A model generated the notes under the pieces. It did no database searches, was not told the origin of the DNA, and worked only from the letters and a program-made list of their open reading frames with translations. This document shows, piece by piece, positions 42,846 to 51,816 of a stretch of 64,000 bases of DNA. This stretch comes from Lachnospiraceae bacterium (GTDB taxonomy: Bacteria > Bacillota > Clostridia > Lachnospirales > Lachnospiraceae). The stretch covers positions 16,795 through 80,794 of the forward strand of contig CAAFWV010000031.1 in NCBI GenBank assembly GCA_900766815.1, read 5' to 3'. Position 1 is the first letter of the stretch, and each line of letters begins with the position of its first letter. The position numbers and the translations under genes were made by a program.

Positions 42846-43742
42846 ATGGATAGTAAGATATTAATGGAAAGCGGAACCAATGAACTTGAGGTATTGGAAT
42901 TCGTAGTAGCCGGTAATTCCTATGGTATCAACGTAGCTAAGGTTAAAGAGATTATTCAGTATCAGGAGGTTACTGCAGTTCCCAATGCGAATCCTGCGAT
43001 TGAAGGAATATTCATGCCGAGAGATACAATGATAACAGCCATTGATTTGCGTCAGTGTATCGGCAGAGGTACTACGGAGCCCGGAGGACTGTTCATCATC
43101 ACTAATTTCAATCATCTCGATATAGCTTTCCATGTCGATCAGGTTATCGGTATTCACAGAGTATCATGGTCAGAGATAGTAAAGCCCAATGCTACGGTGG
43201 GTTCTTCTGATGAGAGTATATCAACCGGAATAATCAAGATTGACGGTAAGCTTATTATTATCCTGGATTTTGAGAAGATCGTATCTGATATTAATCCGGA
43301 GACCGGTCTTAAGGTTGAAGAGGTTGCGGCAATCGGAGCCAATCCTGAGAGAGCAAAGAAAGCAATTCTTATTGCTGAGGATTCAATCCTCCTTAACAGG
43401 ATGATTGTTGAATCTCTCAATAAGGCAGGCTATACCAGGCTTATTCATACAGCTAACGGTCAGGAGGCTTATGATAAGATTCTTGAATTTAAGGAAGCCG
43501 GAACACTTAAGGACAATGTTCAGTGTGTGATTACGGATATTGAGATGCCGCTCATGGATGGCCACAGACTTACCAAGCTTATTAAGGATGATGACGTACT
43601 TAGGTCAATCCCTGTAGTTATTTTCTCAAGTCTTGTTAATGATGAGATGAGACGCAAGGGTGAAAGCCTCGGTGCAGATGCCCAGCTGTCTAAGCCTGAG
43701 ATAGGTAATCTGGTACATCTTATTGATGATTTATTATTATAG
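42846..43742 (+). CDS. cheV: CheV chemotaxis coupling protein-response regulator
   Basis: A 298-residue fusion of a CheW domain (about 12-155) with a receiver domain (about 170-298). CheV couples receptors to CheA and, when phosphorylated, helps adaptation. In the receiver, the acidic pair is in ILIAEDSILLN, the phospho-acceptor in CVITDIEMPLMDGH and the Lys in QLSKPE. GAGG lies 9 bases before the ATG. It is far from the che operon and near a chemoreceptor gene and an unusual membrane protein described below. Confidence 0.97.
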   Translation: MDSKILMESGTNELEVLEFVVAGNSYGINVAKVKEIIQYQEVTAVPNANPAIEGIFMPRDTMITAIDLRQCIGRGTTEPGGLFIITNFNHLDIAFHVDQVIGIHRVSWSEIVKPNATVGSSDESISTGIIKIDGKLIIILDFEKIVSDINPETGLKVEEVAAIGANPERAKKAILIAEDSILLNRMIVESLNKAGYTRLIHTANGQEAYDKILEFKEAGTLKDNVQCVITDIEMPLMDGHRLTKLIKDDDVLRSIPVVIFSSLVNDEMRRKGESLGADAQLSKPEIGNLVHLIDDLLL

Positions 43743-43750
43743 AGAAGGAT

Positions 43751-43780
43751 AAGAAAGCCGGCGACAGACCGGCTTTTCTT
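43751..43780 (+). terminator. Terminator after cheV
   Basis: AAGCCGG (43755-43761) pairs with CCGGCTT (43769-43775), then TTCTT. Confidence 0.88.
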
Positions 43781-43808
43781 ACGTTTGGAAATAAAATACG
43801 GAGGACGA

Positions 43809-44279
43809 ATGGATAATCAGTCGCTTGAATATATAGGGAATTCTGAAATCGTATTAATCGGAATCGGAGAGGATTTTGATAACAGAGAGGATGCGCTTGA
43901 TGCATACAATAAGCTCTTTGAATTGGTGAAGGACAAGAGACATTTCGTAATCAGTCTCTGCGAGGATAATGTCATATATAACAGTCTGTTCGATGAGGAG
44001 AACATTGTTACTCCCTTAGACGGCAATGAAGAGAAGTGGAACAAATACAATAAGTGGATTACCTTAACACTTAATCACAGTCTCTGCGTGCTTGAGCTTG
44101 GTGTGGGGCTAAAATATCCGACTATTATCAGATTTCCGTTTGAGAAGATTGTCTTTGTAAATAATAAGGCAGTTATGCTTAGGGTCAATCGCAAGCTATA
44201 TCAGAGCACGGAGGAATTGAAGGAGAAGTGTGTCGGCATAAATGCCGATCCCATAGACTATATTAATCAAGTGGAATAA
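43809..44279 (+). CDS. SIR2-like fragment, unknown function
   Basis: A 156-residue protein. GGAGG lies 4 bases before ATG 43809; an earlier in-frame ATG at 43785 precedes that site. The second half, LNHSLCVLELGVGLKYPTII then RFPFEKIVFVNNKAVMLRV and STEELKEKCVGIN, resembles the C-terminal part of SIR2-like NAD-dependent deacylase relatives seen in Clostridia. The N-terminal GAG-type NAD motif and catalytic His are not seen, so it may be a reduced, non-catalytic relative. The match is from memory of the pattern and is tentative. Confidence 0.6.
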   Translation: MDNQSLEYIGNSEIVLIGIGEDFDNREDALDAYNKLFELVKDKRHFVISLCEDNVIYNSLFDEENIVTPLDGNEEKWNKYNKWITLTLNHSLCVLELGVGLKYPTIIRFPFEKIVFVNNKAVMLRVNRKLYQSTEELKEKCVGINADPIDYINQVE

Positions 44280-44350
44280 GACGGTTGCTTATGATAAAAT
44301 AATATAGCTATTGTTGACAACACCACTTATGGAGTTATCAGAGGATTGCC

Positions 44351-46090
44351 ATGGTATTGGATGAAGAATATCTTGAACAATTGTTGAATACGGTTGAGCC
44401 TATTGTAGGCATAGAACCCCAAAAGAAAGAAGAAGAGGGAAATGCCGCGGATGCATCACAGTCATACGAGGAGGAAGATGACTCTGTAATTGAGCCTGAA
44501 GATGTTGAGGTTGTGACAGAGGATGAATCGGCAGAAGAACTGAGTATGCCTGAAGCTGCAACAGCTACAGAGGTTAGTCCTGAGTCTGAGTCTGCACCGG
44601 TATCTGAAGTGCCACCTGCTCAAGAAGCAGAACCGGTGCGGGAAGAACCCGTAACGCCTGTGGTTGAGCCTATAGCAGATGATTTGGAGGAAGCAGTACT
44701 GTCTCCTGAAGAGATAGATGCCATGCTTAATGCTGCCCAGGCAACGCCTGCGGCTGCAGTGGATGAGGTGCCGTCTGAAGAAGATCTTATGTCCATGCTT
44801 GAAGCATCCGGTGATGACGGTCTTGAGGATATAGGTCAGCTTCTTAAGGCAGATGAGGAGGGTGAAGCCCTGGATTCAGCTGCACTTGAGTCCGCAATGA
44901 CGGTTGAAGATGTTGTTTCGGATGTCGGAGAAGAGACTGAGCCTAAGAAGGAAACAAGAGAAGAGAAGAAAGCCAGAAAGGCAGCACTGAAGGCCGAGAA
45001 GAAGGCGAAGAGGGAAGAGGCAAAGAAGGCTAAGAAGGGTGAAGCTGCTTCCGATTCGGGTTCGGATGAGCCGACGGATGCAGAACCTAAAAAGCAGGGC
45101 TTCTTCGGCAAGGTATTAAATCTCCTTACCGAGACTGATGAAGAGGAAGAGGCAGCAGCAGAGACCATGGAGAAAACGGGCCTCTCTGATGAAAATAAAG
45201 AGATTCTTGAAGAGCTTGATAAGGAAGGCGGCAGGAAGAAAAAGGTTAAGAAGGCTAAGAAGGATAAGAAGAATAAGAAGGCAGGAGCGGAGAATCCCGA
45301 TGCCGAGGGCGATGAGAATGAGGAGTCCGGGGCCGGCAAGGGCAAGAAGCCTAAGAAGGAGAAAAAGCCCAAGAAGGAGAAGAAACCCAAGGTTAAGGCT
45401 GTAGATGAGAATGAGAAGCCTGCTAAGAAATTACCTAAGAAGAGGGTTATCTCAATCTTTGTGTTTTGCCTGTCGGTGGCGGTGCTTATTCTTGTGCTGA
45501 TATACGGAGTGACAACTCTTACCAATCTCCACTCAGCAAGGCTTGCCTTTGATAATCAGGAATACGATACGACCTATGTGAATCTCTACGGAGAGAAGCT
45601 CGGAGAGGACGACAGAGAGATCTTTGACAAGAGTGAAGTTATACTTAAGATGAGCAGGAAGCTGGATTCATATGACAATTATATGAAGCTTGGAATGAAG
45701 AAGGAGGCAGTCAATGCACTTTTCGAAGGTGTAAGGCTGTATCCCATGCTCAGTGAGAGAGGTTCGGCTCTTGGTGTTAGTGTGGATGGTGATTATCAGA
45801 GGATTCTCGCTATTCTCTCTGAATATGGTATTGATGAGGCAGAGGCGCGTACTATAGCGGAAAATGACAGTCGTGTATGGTATACGAAGAGGGTTGAATC
45901 CATTGCTAACGGTACTGAGTTTACCTATGATGACGTGATAGCGGCAGAGAGCGGACTTAGTACAAAAGATGAGTCTGAAACAGATGATAATAAGTCTGAG
46001 GAGAATCAGGTAAGGGATATCTTACCGGAGGAATATGACATTCTGCCGGAGGATGTGAATACAATCTTTGATACTACGGGAGATGAGTAA
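44351..46090 (+). CDS. Large charged membrane protein with a FliM/FliY-like peptide
   Basis: A 579-residue protein. Residues 1-200 are acidic and low-complexity but contain L117-SPEEIDAMLNAAQ, nearly the CheY-binding N-terminus of FliM/FliY (LSQEEIDALL). Residues about 205-365 are Lys-rich with KKPKKEKKPKKEKKPK-type repeats. One membrane helix (about 366-390) is followed by an outside domain of about 190 residues, mostly helical, TPR-like in look (YDNYMKLGMKKEAVNALFEG). GAGG lies 6 bases before the ATG. Function is unknown; docking of CheY-P is a testable guess. It directly precedes hisH. Confidence 0.8.
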   Translation: MVLDEEYLEQLLNTVEPIVGIEPQKKEEEGNAADASQSYEEEDDSVIEPEDVEVVTEDESAEELSMPEAATATEVSPESESAPVSEVPPAQEAEPVREEPVTPVVEPIADDLEEAVLSPEEIDAMLNAAQATPAAAVDEVPSEEDLMSMLEASGDDGLEDIGQLLKADEEGEALDSAALESAMTVEDVVSDVGEETEPKKETREEKKARKAALKAEKKAKREEAKKAKKGEAASDSGSDEPTDAEPKKQGFFGKVLNLLTETDEEEEAAAETMEKTGLSDENKEILEELDKEGGRKKKVKKAKKDKKNKKAGAENPDAEGDENEESGAGKGKKPKKEKKPKKEKKPKVKAVDENEKPAKKLPKKRVISIFVFCLSVAVLILVLIYGVTTLTNLHSARLAFDNQEYDTTYVNLYGEKLGEDDREIFDKSEVILKMSRKLDSYDNYMKLGMKKEAVNALFEGVRLYPMLSERGSALGVSVDGDYQRILAILSEYGIDEAEARTIAENDSRVWYTKRVESIANGTEFTYDDVIAAESGLSTKDESETDDNKSEENQVRDILPEEYDILPEDVNTIFDTTGDE

Positions 46091-46696
46091 TTGGTAGCAA
46101 TAATTGATTATGATGCCGGTAATATTATGAGCGTTAAGAAGGCACTGGAATATCTGGGGGCTGATGCGGTAATTACACGTGACAGAGATGTGATTCTGTC
46201 GGCAGACCATGTGATACTTCCGGGTGTTGGCGCATTTGCTGATGCTATGGCCAAAATCAGGGAATATGATTTGGAGAATACCATCAAAGAGGTGGTTGCA
46301 AACAAGACTCCATTCCTTGGCATCTGCCTGGGGCTCCAGCTAATCTTTGACAGCTCTGAGGAGGGAGCGGGAGTTAAGGGCTTAGCACTTTTGCCGGGTA
46401 AAATAAAGAAGTTTGATGAGAATATGGGACTGAAGATTCCGCAGATTGGATGGAATTCGCTTCATTTTACGAATGACTGTCCGCTGTTTAAGGGGATTGA
46501 TGAAGGAGAATATGTATACTTTGTTCATTCCTATTATCTGGCTGCGGATGAGGAAGGTGATGTTGCCGCAACAGCCAATTACGGAATGGATTTCCATGCT
46601 GCGGTATGGCGCGACAATGTGTTTGCCTGTCAGTTCCATCCGGAGAAGAGCTCTGAGGTGGGGCTTAAGATACTTAAGAATTTTATAGGATTGTGA
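46091..46696 (+). CDS. hisH: Imidazole glycerol phosphate synthase glutaminase subunit
   Basis: Supplies ammonia to HisF for closure of the imidazole ring. The start is TTG 46091, right after the preceding stop, with GGGAG 8 bases upstream; no ATG fits. In 201 residues, IIDYDAGNIMSVKKAL begins the chain, PGVGAFADAM is the oxyanion strand, the catalytic Cys is in GICLGLQLIFDSSEEG, and His-Glu is in CQFHPEKS. It sits 1 base before hisF. No other his genes are in the window, so the pair is split from the rest of the pathway. Confidence 0.96.
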   Translation: MVAIIDYDAGNIMSVKKALEYLGADAVITRDRDVILSADHVILPGVGAFADAMAKIREYDLENTIKEVVANKTPFLGICLGLQLIFDSSEEGAGVKGLALLPGKIKKFDENMGLKIPQIGWNSLHFTNDCPLFKGIDEGEYVYFVHSYYLAADEEGDVAATANYGMDFHAAVWRDNVFACQFHPEKSSEVGLKILKNFIGL

Positions 46697-46697
46697 T

Positions 46698-47459
46698 ATG
46701 CATACAGTGAGAGTGATTCCCTGCCTGGATGTTAATAACAACAGGGTTGTAAAGGGAGTGAATTTTGTTAATCTGAGAGATGCCGGGGACCCTGTGGAGA
46801 TAGCTAAGGCCTATGATAAGGCCGGAGCTGACGAGGTGGTCTTCCTCGATATTACCGCCAGCAGTGACGGCAGACATACCGTGGTAGACATGGTACGAAA
46901 GGTTGCTGCCAATCTGTTTATTCCGTTTACCGTGGGTGGCGGAATAAGAACAGTTGATGACTTTAGGGAGATCCTAAGGGAAGGTGCTGACAAGGTAGCG
47001 GTTAATTCGGCTGCCATTAAGAGACCTGAACTTATTAGCGAAGCTGCGGAGAAGTTCGGAAGTCAGTGTGTGGTGCTTGCTATAGATGCCAAGAGAAGAC
47101 CGGATGGAAACGGCTTTACCATATATCTTAACGGAGGTCGGGTTGACACGGGAATTGATGCAATAGAGTGGGCCAGGAAGGGTGAAGCCCTGGGTGCGGG
47201 AGAGATTCTCCTAACCAGTATGGACTGCGATGGAACCAAGGCGGGCTTTGATGTTGAGCTTACACGCGCCGTATCGGATGTAGTCAATATTCCGGTTATT
47301 GCTTCGGGCGGAGCCGGTGCTCTTGACCACTTCAGCGATGTTGTTCTCGAGGGACATGCGGATGCAGTCCTGGCGGCAAGTCTCTTCCACTTCAAGGAGC
47401 TTGAGATAAGCGAGGTTAAGAGGCATATGAGGTCTAAGGGCATTGACGTCAGACTGTAA
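46698..47459 (+). CDS. hisF: Imidazole glycerol phosphate synthase cyclase subunit
   Basis: TIM barrel that makes imidazole glycerol phosphate and AICAR. At 253 residues it has normal length. The catalytic Asp11 is in IPCLDVNNNRVVKG, phosphate loops are IPFTVGGGIRTV and ASGGAGAL, and the second Asp is in LLTSMDCDGTKAG. With HisH it forms an ammonia-tunnelling heterodimer. An inverted repeat CGGTTGAA/TTCAACCG (47504-47511 with 47541-47548) lies downstream. Confidence 0.98.
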   Translation: MHTVRVIPCLDVNNNRVVKGVNFVNLRDAGDPVEIAKAYDKAGADEVVFLDITASSDGRHTVVDMVRKVAANLFIPFTVGGGIRTVDDFREILREGADKVAVNSAAIKRPELISEAAEKFGSQCVVLAIDAKRRPDGNGFTIYLNGGRVDTGIDAIEWARKGEALGAGEILLTSMDCDGTKAGFDVELTRAVSDVVNIPVIASGGAGALDHFSDVVLEGHADAVLAASLFHFKELEISEVKRHMRSKGIDVRL

Positions 47460-47606
47460 AAAGACTTGTATAGAACTATTCATTAACCGCGTGAAGGGCA
47501 ATCCGGTTGAAGGGTATCAATTGTAACAGATAATGGAATATTCAACCGAAATAGTACAAAATACTAACTACATATACTTAAAATTGTGGATAATGAATAG
47601 GGTAAG

Positions 47607-47615
47607 TGATATAAT
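47607..47615 (+). promoter_or_regulatory. Extended -10 promoter of the chemoreceptor gene
   Basis: TG-A-TATAAT (47607-47615), 60 bases before the start codon. TTGTGG upstream has poor spacing (20 bases). The 215-base gap before this gene also holds the CGGTTGAA/TTCAACCG inverted repeat. Confidence 0.65.
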
Positions 47616-47674
47616 TTTTATATACTGTTTCGGGCAGCAAAGCATAAGATGATATTGGTGAGGTGAAGGGTTTC

Positions 47675-49381
47675 ATGGGAAAGAATAGCAACGCTAAGAA
47701 GGGGAAGAAATTCAGGACTAATATGTATCAGACACTGGTGCTGTGTGCGATAATGCCGGTGTTTATCGGAGCTACACTTATTACTCTGACTCTGACTAAT
47801 CTTGCAGGCAAGAGTCTGACTACATCAATGACACATTATATCCATTCCTATACCATAGCACAGGGTGTTGCGCTTAATGATACTGTTGTATCGAAGGGTA
47901 AGGAACTGGCGCTCAGCAGAGGAACACTTGATACGCTTTGTAAGGATATCAGGATTGAAGGTGTTGACAGCTCATACTGCTATGTTGTTGATTCAACAGG
48001 AACCATGCTCTGGCATCCCACTGCTGAGAAGATTGGTCAGCCTGTGGCCAATGAAGTGGTTAAGGGTGTATGCGCCAAGATGGCAGCGGGCAAGCAGCAG
48101 GAGAATATGGCCGTAGAATACGAATTCAACGGTTCGGTTAAGTATGCATCATATTATGTTGCACCTGATAACAGTTTTGTATTCGTTATGTCCTCCGATA
48201 AGGATGATGCACTTGCCGCTATAAGCACAATCAAGGCTATCGGTTGGGGTATTGATATATTCACCATCATCTTCTTCGGTATTGTAGCTTTCATTCTTGC
48301 AGGCGTTATCAATAAGCCGATGAAGAAGGTAAGTGAATCCATGGAAGTGCTTGCAGACGGAGATCTTGCAACAGAGATTACCGTAAGCTCCAAGGTGAAG
48401 GAGATTCAGACCATTATTGACTCGGCAATTACACTCAGGAGATCGCTGATGGGCGCTGTAGGAGCAGTTGCTGAAAGTGCTAAAAAGCTTAATGAATCAG
48501 TTGTTGTTGTCGCTGATAAGACAGCACATAACAGTGAGAGTATAGATCAGATTACAGATGCGGTTACTGAGGTTGCGGATACATCACAGAATGTTGCTAC
48601 ATCAGCTCAGGAGATGGCAGCCAAGGCAGTAGAGCTTGGAGACAGCATTGAGACAATAACAGCCAATATTGAGAATCTGAGAAATGCATCGCTTGAGATA
48701 GGCAAGGTTAACGAAGAAGCAAGTAAGTACATGGCTACCGTTATGGATTCTTCAGCAGATTCCGTTAAGGCTGTAAGCAATATTTCGAATAAGATTAATG
48801 AAACAAATGAAGCCGTAACACATATCTCTGAATGTGTTCAGATGATTGAGGATATATCTGCACAGACTAACCTTCTGTCACTCAATGCTTCAATTGAGGC
48901 TGCAAGAGCCGGTGAAGCGGGTAAGGGCTTTGCGGTAGTTGCTGATGAGATAAGAAAGCTTGCTGATGAGTGTGCAGGCAGTGCGGGTGAAATCAGGGAT
49001 ATTGTTAATAAGGTAATTGCAATTTCGGGTGAGACCGTTGATGAAGCCAAGAAGGTTGGCGAGATTATCGATGGAGAACAGAAGTACATCAATGATACTC
49101 AGGCCAAGTTCAATATCCTGTCAGATTCAGTAGACCGAAGCATCGTTGAAATCGGTTCAATTAAGGAAATGACTGAAGGACTGAACAGCATTAAGGATCA
49201 GATTACTTCATCTACAAGTGACCTCGGAGCTATAAGTGAGGAGCTTGGTGCCAGCGCCGAAGAGGTAGCGGCAAGCTGTCAGACGGTTGCAATGGCTTGT
49301 ACCGAGACTCAGGAGAAGACTGAAGAGATGAGTGAGGTTGAGAAGAGACTTGGTGAAGCAATATCTGTTTTCAAGTTATAA
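47675..49381 (+). CDS. Methyl-accepting chemotaxis protein
   Basis: A 568-residue chemoreceptor. A first membrane helix (about 22-44), an outside sensor of about 145 residues with YCYVVDSTGTMLWHPT typical of a Cache-type domain, and a second helix (about 192-216) are followed by HAMP (KPMKKVSESMEVLADGDLAT) and the signalling rod. The hairpin tip is ISAQTNLLSLNASIEAARAG with AGKGFAVVADEIRKLA. ATG 47675 has GAAGGG at 4 bases; GTG 47663 is less likely. The ligand cannot be predicted. It likely feeds CheA/CheW/CheV. Confidence 0.96.
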   Translation: MGKNSNAKKGKKFRTNMYQTLVLCAIMPVFIGATLITLTLTNLAGKSLTTSMTHYIHSYTIAQGVALNDTVVSKGKELALSRGTLDTLCKDIRIEGVDSSYCYVVDSTGTMLWHPTAEKIGQPVANEVVKGVCAKMAAGKQQENMAVEYEFNGSVKYASYYVAPDNSFVFVMSSDKDDALAAISTIKAIGWGIDIFTIIFFGIVAFILAGVINKPMKKVSESMEVLADGDLATEITVSSKVKEIQTIIDSAITLRRSLMGAVGAVAESAKKLNESVVVVADKTAHNSESIDQITDAVTEVADTSQNVATSAQEMAAKAVELGDSIETITANIENLRNASLEIGKVNEEASKYMATVMDSSADSVKAVSNISNKINETNEAVTHISECVQMIEDISAQTNLLSLNASIEAARAGEAGKGFAVVADEIRKLADECAGSAGEIRDIVNKVIAISGETVDEAKKVGEIIDGEQKYINDTQAKFNILSDSVDRSIVEIGSIKEMTEGLNSIKDQITSSTSDLGAISEELGASAEEVAASCQTVAMACTETQEKTEEMSEVEKRLGEAISVFKL

Positions 49382-49432
49382 AAACTTGACAATGTGTTGA
49401 TGCTATAAGATAATGAGTTAGTGCGATGAAGC

Positions 49433-49462
49433 ATACCCGGGACGGAAGTCCCGGGTATTTTG
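49433..49462 (+). terminator. Terminator after the chemoreceptor gene
   Basis: ATACCCGGGAC (49433-49443) pairs perfectly with GTCCCGGGTAT (49448-49458) around a GGAA tetraloop, then TTT. Confidence 0.93.
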
Positions 49463-49525
49463 ATTAATATGCAGAATAAAGATAGTAAACGTTAATGAAG
49501 AAAGAAAAACAGGAGGAATATTTTA

Positions 49526-50506
49526 GTGAAAATAGCAATACTTGGATATGGTAACCTGGGTAAGGGAATTGAGTGCGCAGTTAAGCAGAATGATGATATG
49601 GAGCTTGCATGTGTGTTCACAAGACGTGACCCGAATACATTAACAATCAAGACAGCCGGTGTGCCGGTATACAGTGCTACAGAGGTTGAGGCTCATAAGG
49701 ATGAATTCGATGTTCTTATCTTATGCGGAGGTTCGGCAACCGATCTTCCGACTCAGACACCTGAATATGCTAAGATTTGTAATGTTGTTGACAGCTTTGA
49801 TACTCATGCCAGAATCCCAGAGCATTTCGCCAATGTTGATTCAGCAGCTAAGTCAGGCAACAATATAGCACTTATCTCATGCGGATGGGATCCGGGTATG
49901 TTTTCGCTTAACAGATTATATGCCAATGCCATTCTTCCCGAGGGTAAGGATTATACCTTCTGGGGTAAGGGAGTATCTCAGGGACATTCTGATGCTATCA
50001 GAAGAATTGAAGGCGTTCAGGATGCAAAACAGTATACAATTCCGGTAGAAAGTGCTCTTGAGGCTGTAAGAAGCGGTGAAAATCCTGAGCTTACCACCAG
50101 GCAGAAGCATATAAGAGAATGCTATGTTGTAGCCAAGGAGGGCGCTGATAAGGCTAAGATTGAGGCTGAGATTAAGAATATGCCCAATTACTTTGCTGAT
50201 TATGATACAACTGTTCATTTCATCTCGCAGGAGGAGCTTGACAGGAATCACAGTGGAATTCCTCACGGCGGCTTCGTAATAAGAAGCGGTAAGACAGGCT
50301 GGGATAATGAATATAATAATATAATTGAGTACAGCCTTAAGCTTGATTCCAATCCGGCATTTACTTCGGCAGTACTTGTTGCTTATGCAAGAGCAGTATA
50401 CAGAATGAAAAAGGAGGGTGCTACAGGCTGCAAGACAGTATTTGATGTAGCTCCGGCTTATCTTTCACCACTTAGCGGTGAGGAACTTAGAGCTCACCTT
50501 CTGTAA
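49526..50506 (+). CDS. ddh: meso-Diaminopimelate dehydrogenase
   Basis: NADPH-dependent enzyme that makes meso-DAP in one step from tetrahydrodipicolinate and ammonia, avoiding the acylated routes. GTG start at 49526 with AGGAGG 9 bases upstream, 326 residues. ILGYGNLGKGIE is the NADP loop; VDSFDTHARIPEH, ALISCGWDPGMFSLNR and GVSQGHSDAIRRI are hallmark motifs of the family. meso-DAP goes to peptidoglycan and, through LysA encoded 23 bases downstream, to lysine. Confidence 0.97.
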   Translation: MKIAILGYGNLGKGIECAVKQNDDMELACVFTRRDPNTLTIKTAGVPVYSATEVEAHKDEFDVLILCGGSATDLPTQTPEYAKICNVVDSFDTHARIPEHFANVDSAAKSGNNIALISCGWDPGMFSLNRLYANAILPEGKDYTFWGKGVSQGHSDAIRRIEGVQDAKQYTIPVESALEAVRSGENPELTTRQKHIRECYVVAKEGADKAKIEAEIKNMPNYFADYDTTVHFISQEELDRNHSGIPHGGFVIRSGKTGWDNEYNNIIEYSLKLDSNPAFTSAVLVAYARAVYRMKKEGATGCKTVFDVAPAYLSPLSGEELRAHLL

Positions 50507-50529
50507 TAATCTCAAAGGAGACAGATAAC

Positions 50530-51780
50530 ATGAATTCGTACATCAATTCTACGGATTTTTTCAAAGGAAATGATCCTGAAGCAATAGCAAGTAAATACGG
50601 CACTCCGGTATATGTATACAATGAGGAGATAATACGTAAATCCATGGAGACGGTAGAGGGTGTCATTACCAAATACCCCTACACAGCCAATTATTCTGTT
50701 AAGGCCAATACCAATATAGAGATACTTAAGCTTGCGCTGGATGAGGGTCTTAACTGTGATGCCATGAGTCCCGGAGAGATTAGCCTCTTACTCAAGGCAG
50801 GATTCCCACCGGAGAAAATATTCTTTGTATCAAATAATGTATCCGCAGAGGAGATGCAGTTTGCAATCGACAAGGGCGTGATGGTGAGTCTTGATTCCTT
50901 AGACCAGCTCGACAGATTCGGACAGATTAATCCGGGCGGCAGATGCGCGGTCAGAATCAATCCCGGTGTCGGTGCAGGACATTCGGAGAAGGTAGTTACT
51001 GCCGGCAAAAAGACGAAGTTTGCCATTGCGGAAGAGGATATTGATAAGATATTTGAAATCGCAGATAAATATGATCTTAAGATTGTAGGAATCAATCAGC
51101 ATATCGGATCGGGCTTCCTGGATCCCACACCGTATATTGATGCAGTTACCAATCTTCTTAGAATTGCAGACAGATTCGAAAACCTGGAATTCATTGACTT
51201 CGGCGGCGGATACGGTATTCCCTATCACAAGCTTGATGATGAGAAGCCATTCCCGATGGAAGACTTTAAGACTAAGCTTGAACCTGTACTTGATGAATTT
51301 GTAGGAAGATACGGTAAGGCACCTCTCTTCAAATCAGAGCCCGGAAGATACTGTGTTGCTGAGGGAAGTGTAATCTTATCAAGAGTGCAGGCAATAAAGA
51401 CTAATTCAGGAATTAAGTATGTAGGCTGTGATACCGGTATGAATACACTGATAAGGCCTGCAATGTATGATTCTTATCATGATATTGAGGTAATAAGGAA
51501 CGGTAAGGTAGTTGACAGAGATGGTAACGCAGACATGGAGACTGTCAATGTATCGGGACCTATCTGCGAGACCGGAGACCTTATTGCTAAGGGAAGACTG
51601 CTTCCTAAGGCGCAGACCGGAGATTTACTTGCTATACTTGATACAGGTGCCTATGGCTATTCAATGGCATCGAGCTATAACTCACGTCCGAGACCTGCAG
51701 AGGTTATGATAACCAGGGAAGGAAAGGTTGTTCAGATTCGAAGAAGAGAAACCATTGAAGACCTGTTCAGACTGTTCTGA
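50530..51780 (+). CDS. lysA: Diaminopimelate decarboxylase
   Basis: PLP enzyme (fold type III) that converts meso-DAP to L-lysine. In 416 residues, the PLP lysine is in ANYSVKANTN, GINQHIGSGF and FIDFGGGYGIPY carry cofactor and phosphate contacts, SEPGRYCVAEG the arginine, and GAYGYSMASSYNSRPRP the C-terminal signature. AAAGGAG lies upstream of the ATG. Position right after ddh defines a lysine branch unit. Confidence 0.97.
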   Translation: MNSYINSTDFFKGNDPEAIASKYGTPVYVYNEEIIRKSMETVEGVITKYPYTANYSVKANTNIEILKLALDEGLNCDAMSPGEISLLLKAGFPPEKIFFVSNNVSAEEMQFAIDKGVMVSLDSLDQLDRFGQINPGGRCAVRINPGVGAGHSEKVVTAGKKTKFAIAEEDIDKIFEIADKYDLKIVGINQHIGSGFLDPTPYIDAVTNLLRIADRFENLEFIDFGGGYGIPYHKLDDEKPFPMEDFKTKLEPVLDEFVGRYGKAPLFKSEPGRYCVAEGSVILSRVQAIKTNSGIKYVGCDTGMNTLIRPAMYDSYHDIEVIRNGKVVDRDGNADMETVNVSGPICETGDLIAKGRLLPKAQTGDLLAILDTGAYGYSMASSYNSRPRPAEVMITREGKVVQIRRRETIEDLFRLF

Positions 51781-51816
51781 ATAATCCGTATGCAGGCAAC
51801 TGCCTGTGGTAAGAAT

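Noticed and set aside
44836..45525. Long antisense open frame of 229 codons inside the charged membrane protein gene
   Set aside because: Its Ser/Phe/Leu-rich product is what the reverse of Lys/Glu-rich codons gives. There is no ribosome site or promoter.
47631..47655. GGGCAGCAAAGC before the chemoreceptor gene, reminiscent of a c-di-GMP riboswitch core
   Set aside because: The rest of the GEMM consensus and both paired helices are missing.
47460..47674. Sigma-28 promoter for the chemoreceptor gene
   Set aside because: No TAAA-N15-CCGATAA-like pair was found; an extended -10 of the housekeeping type fits better.
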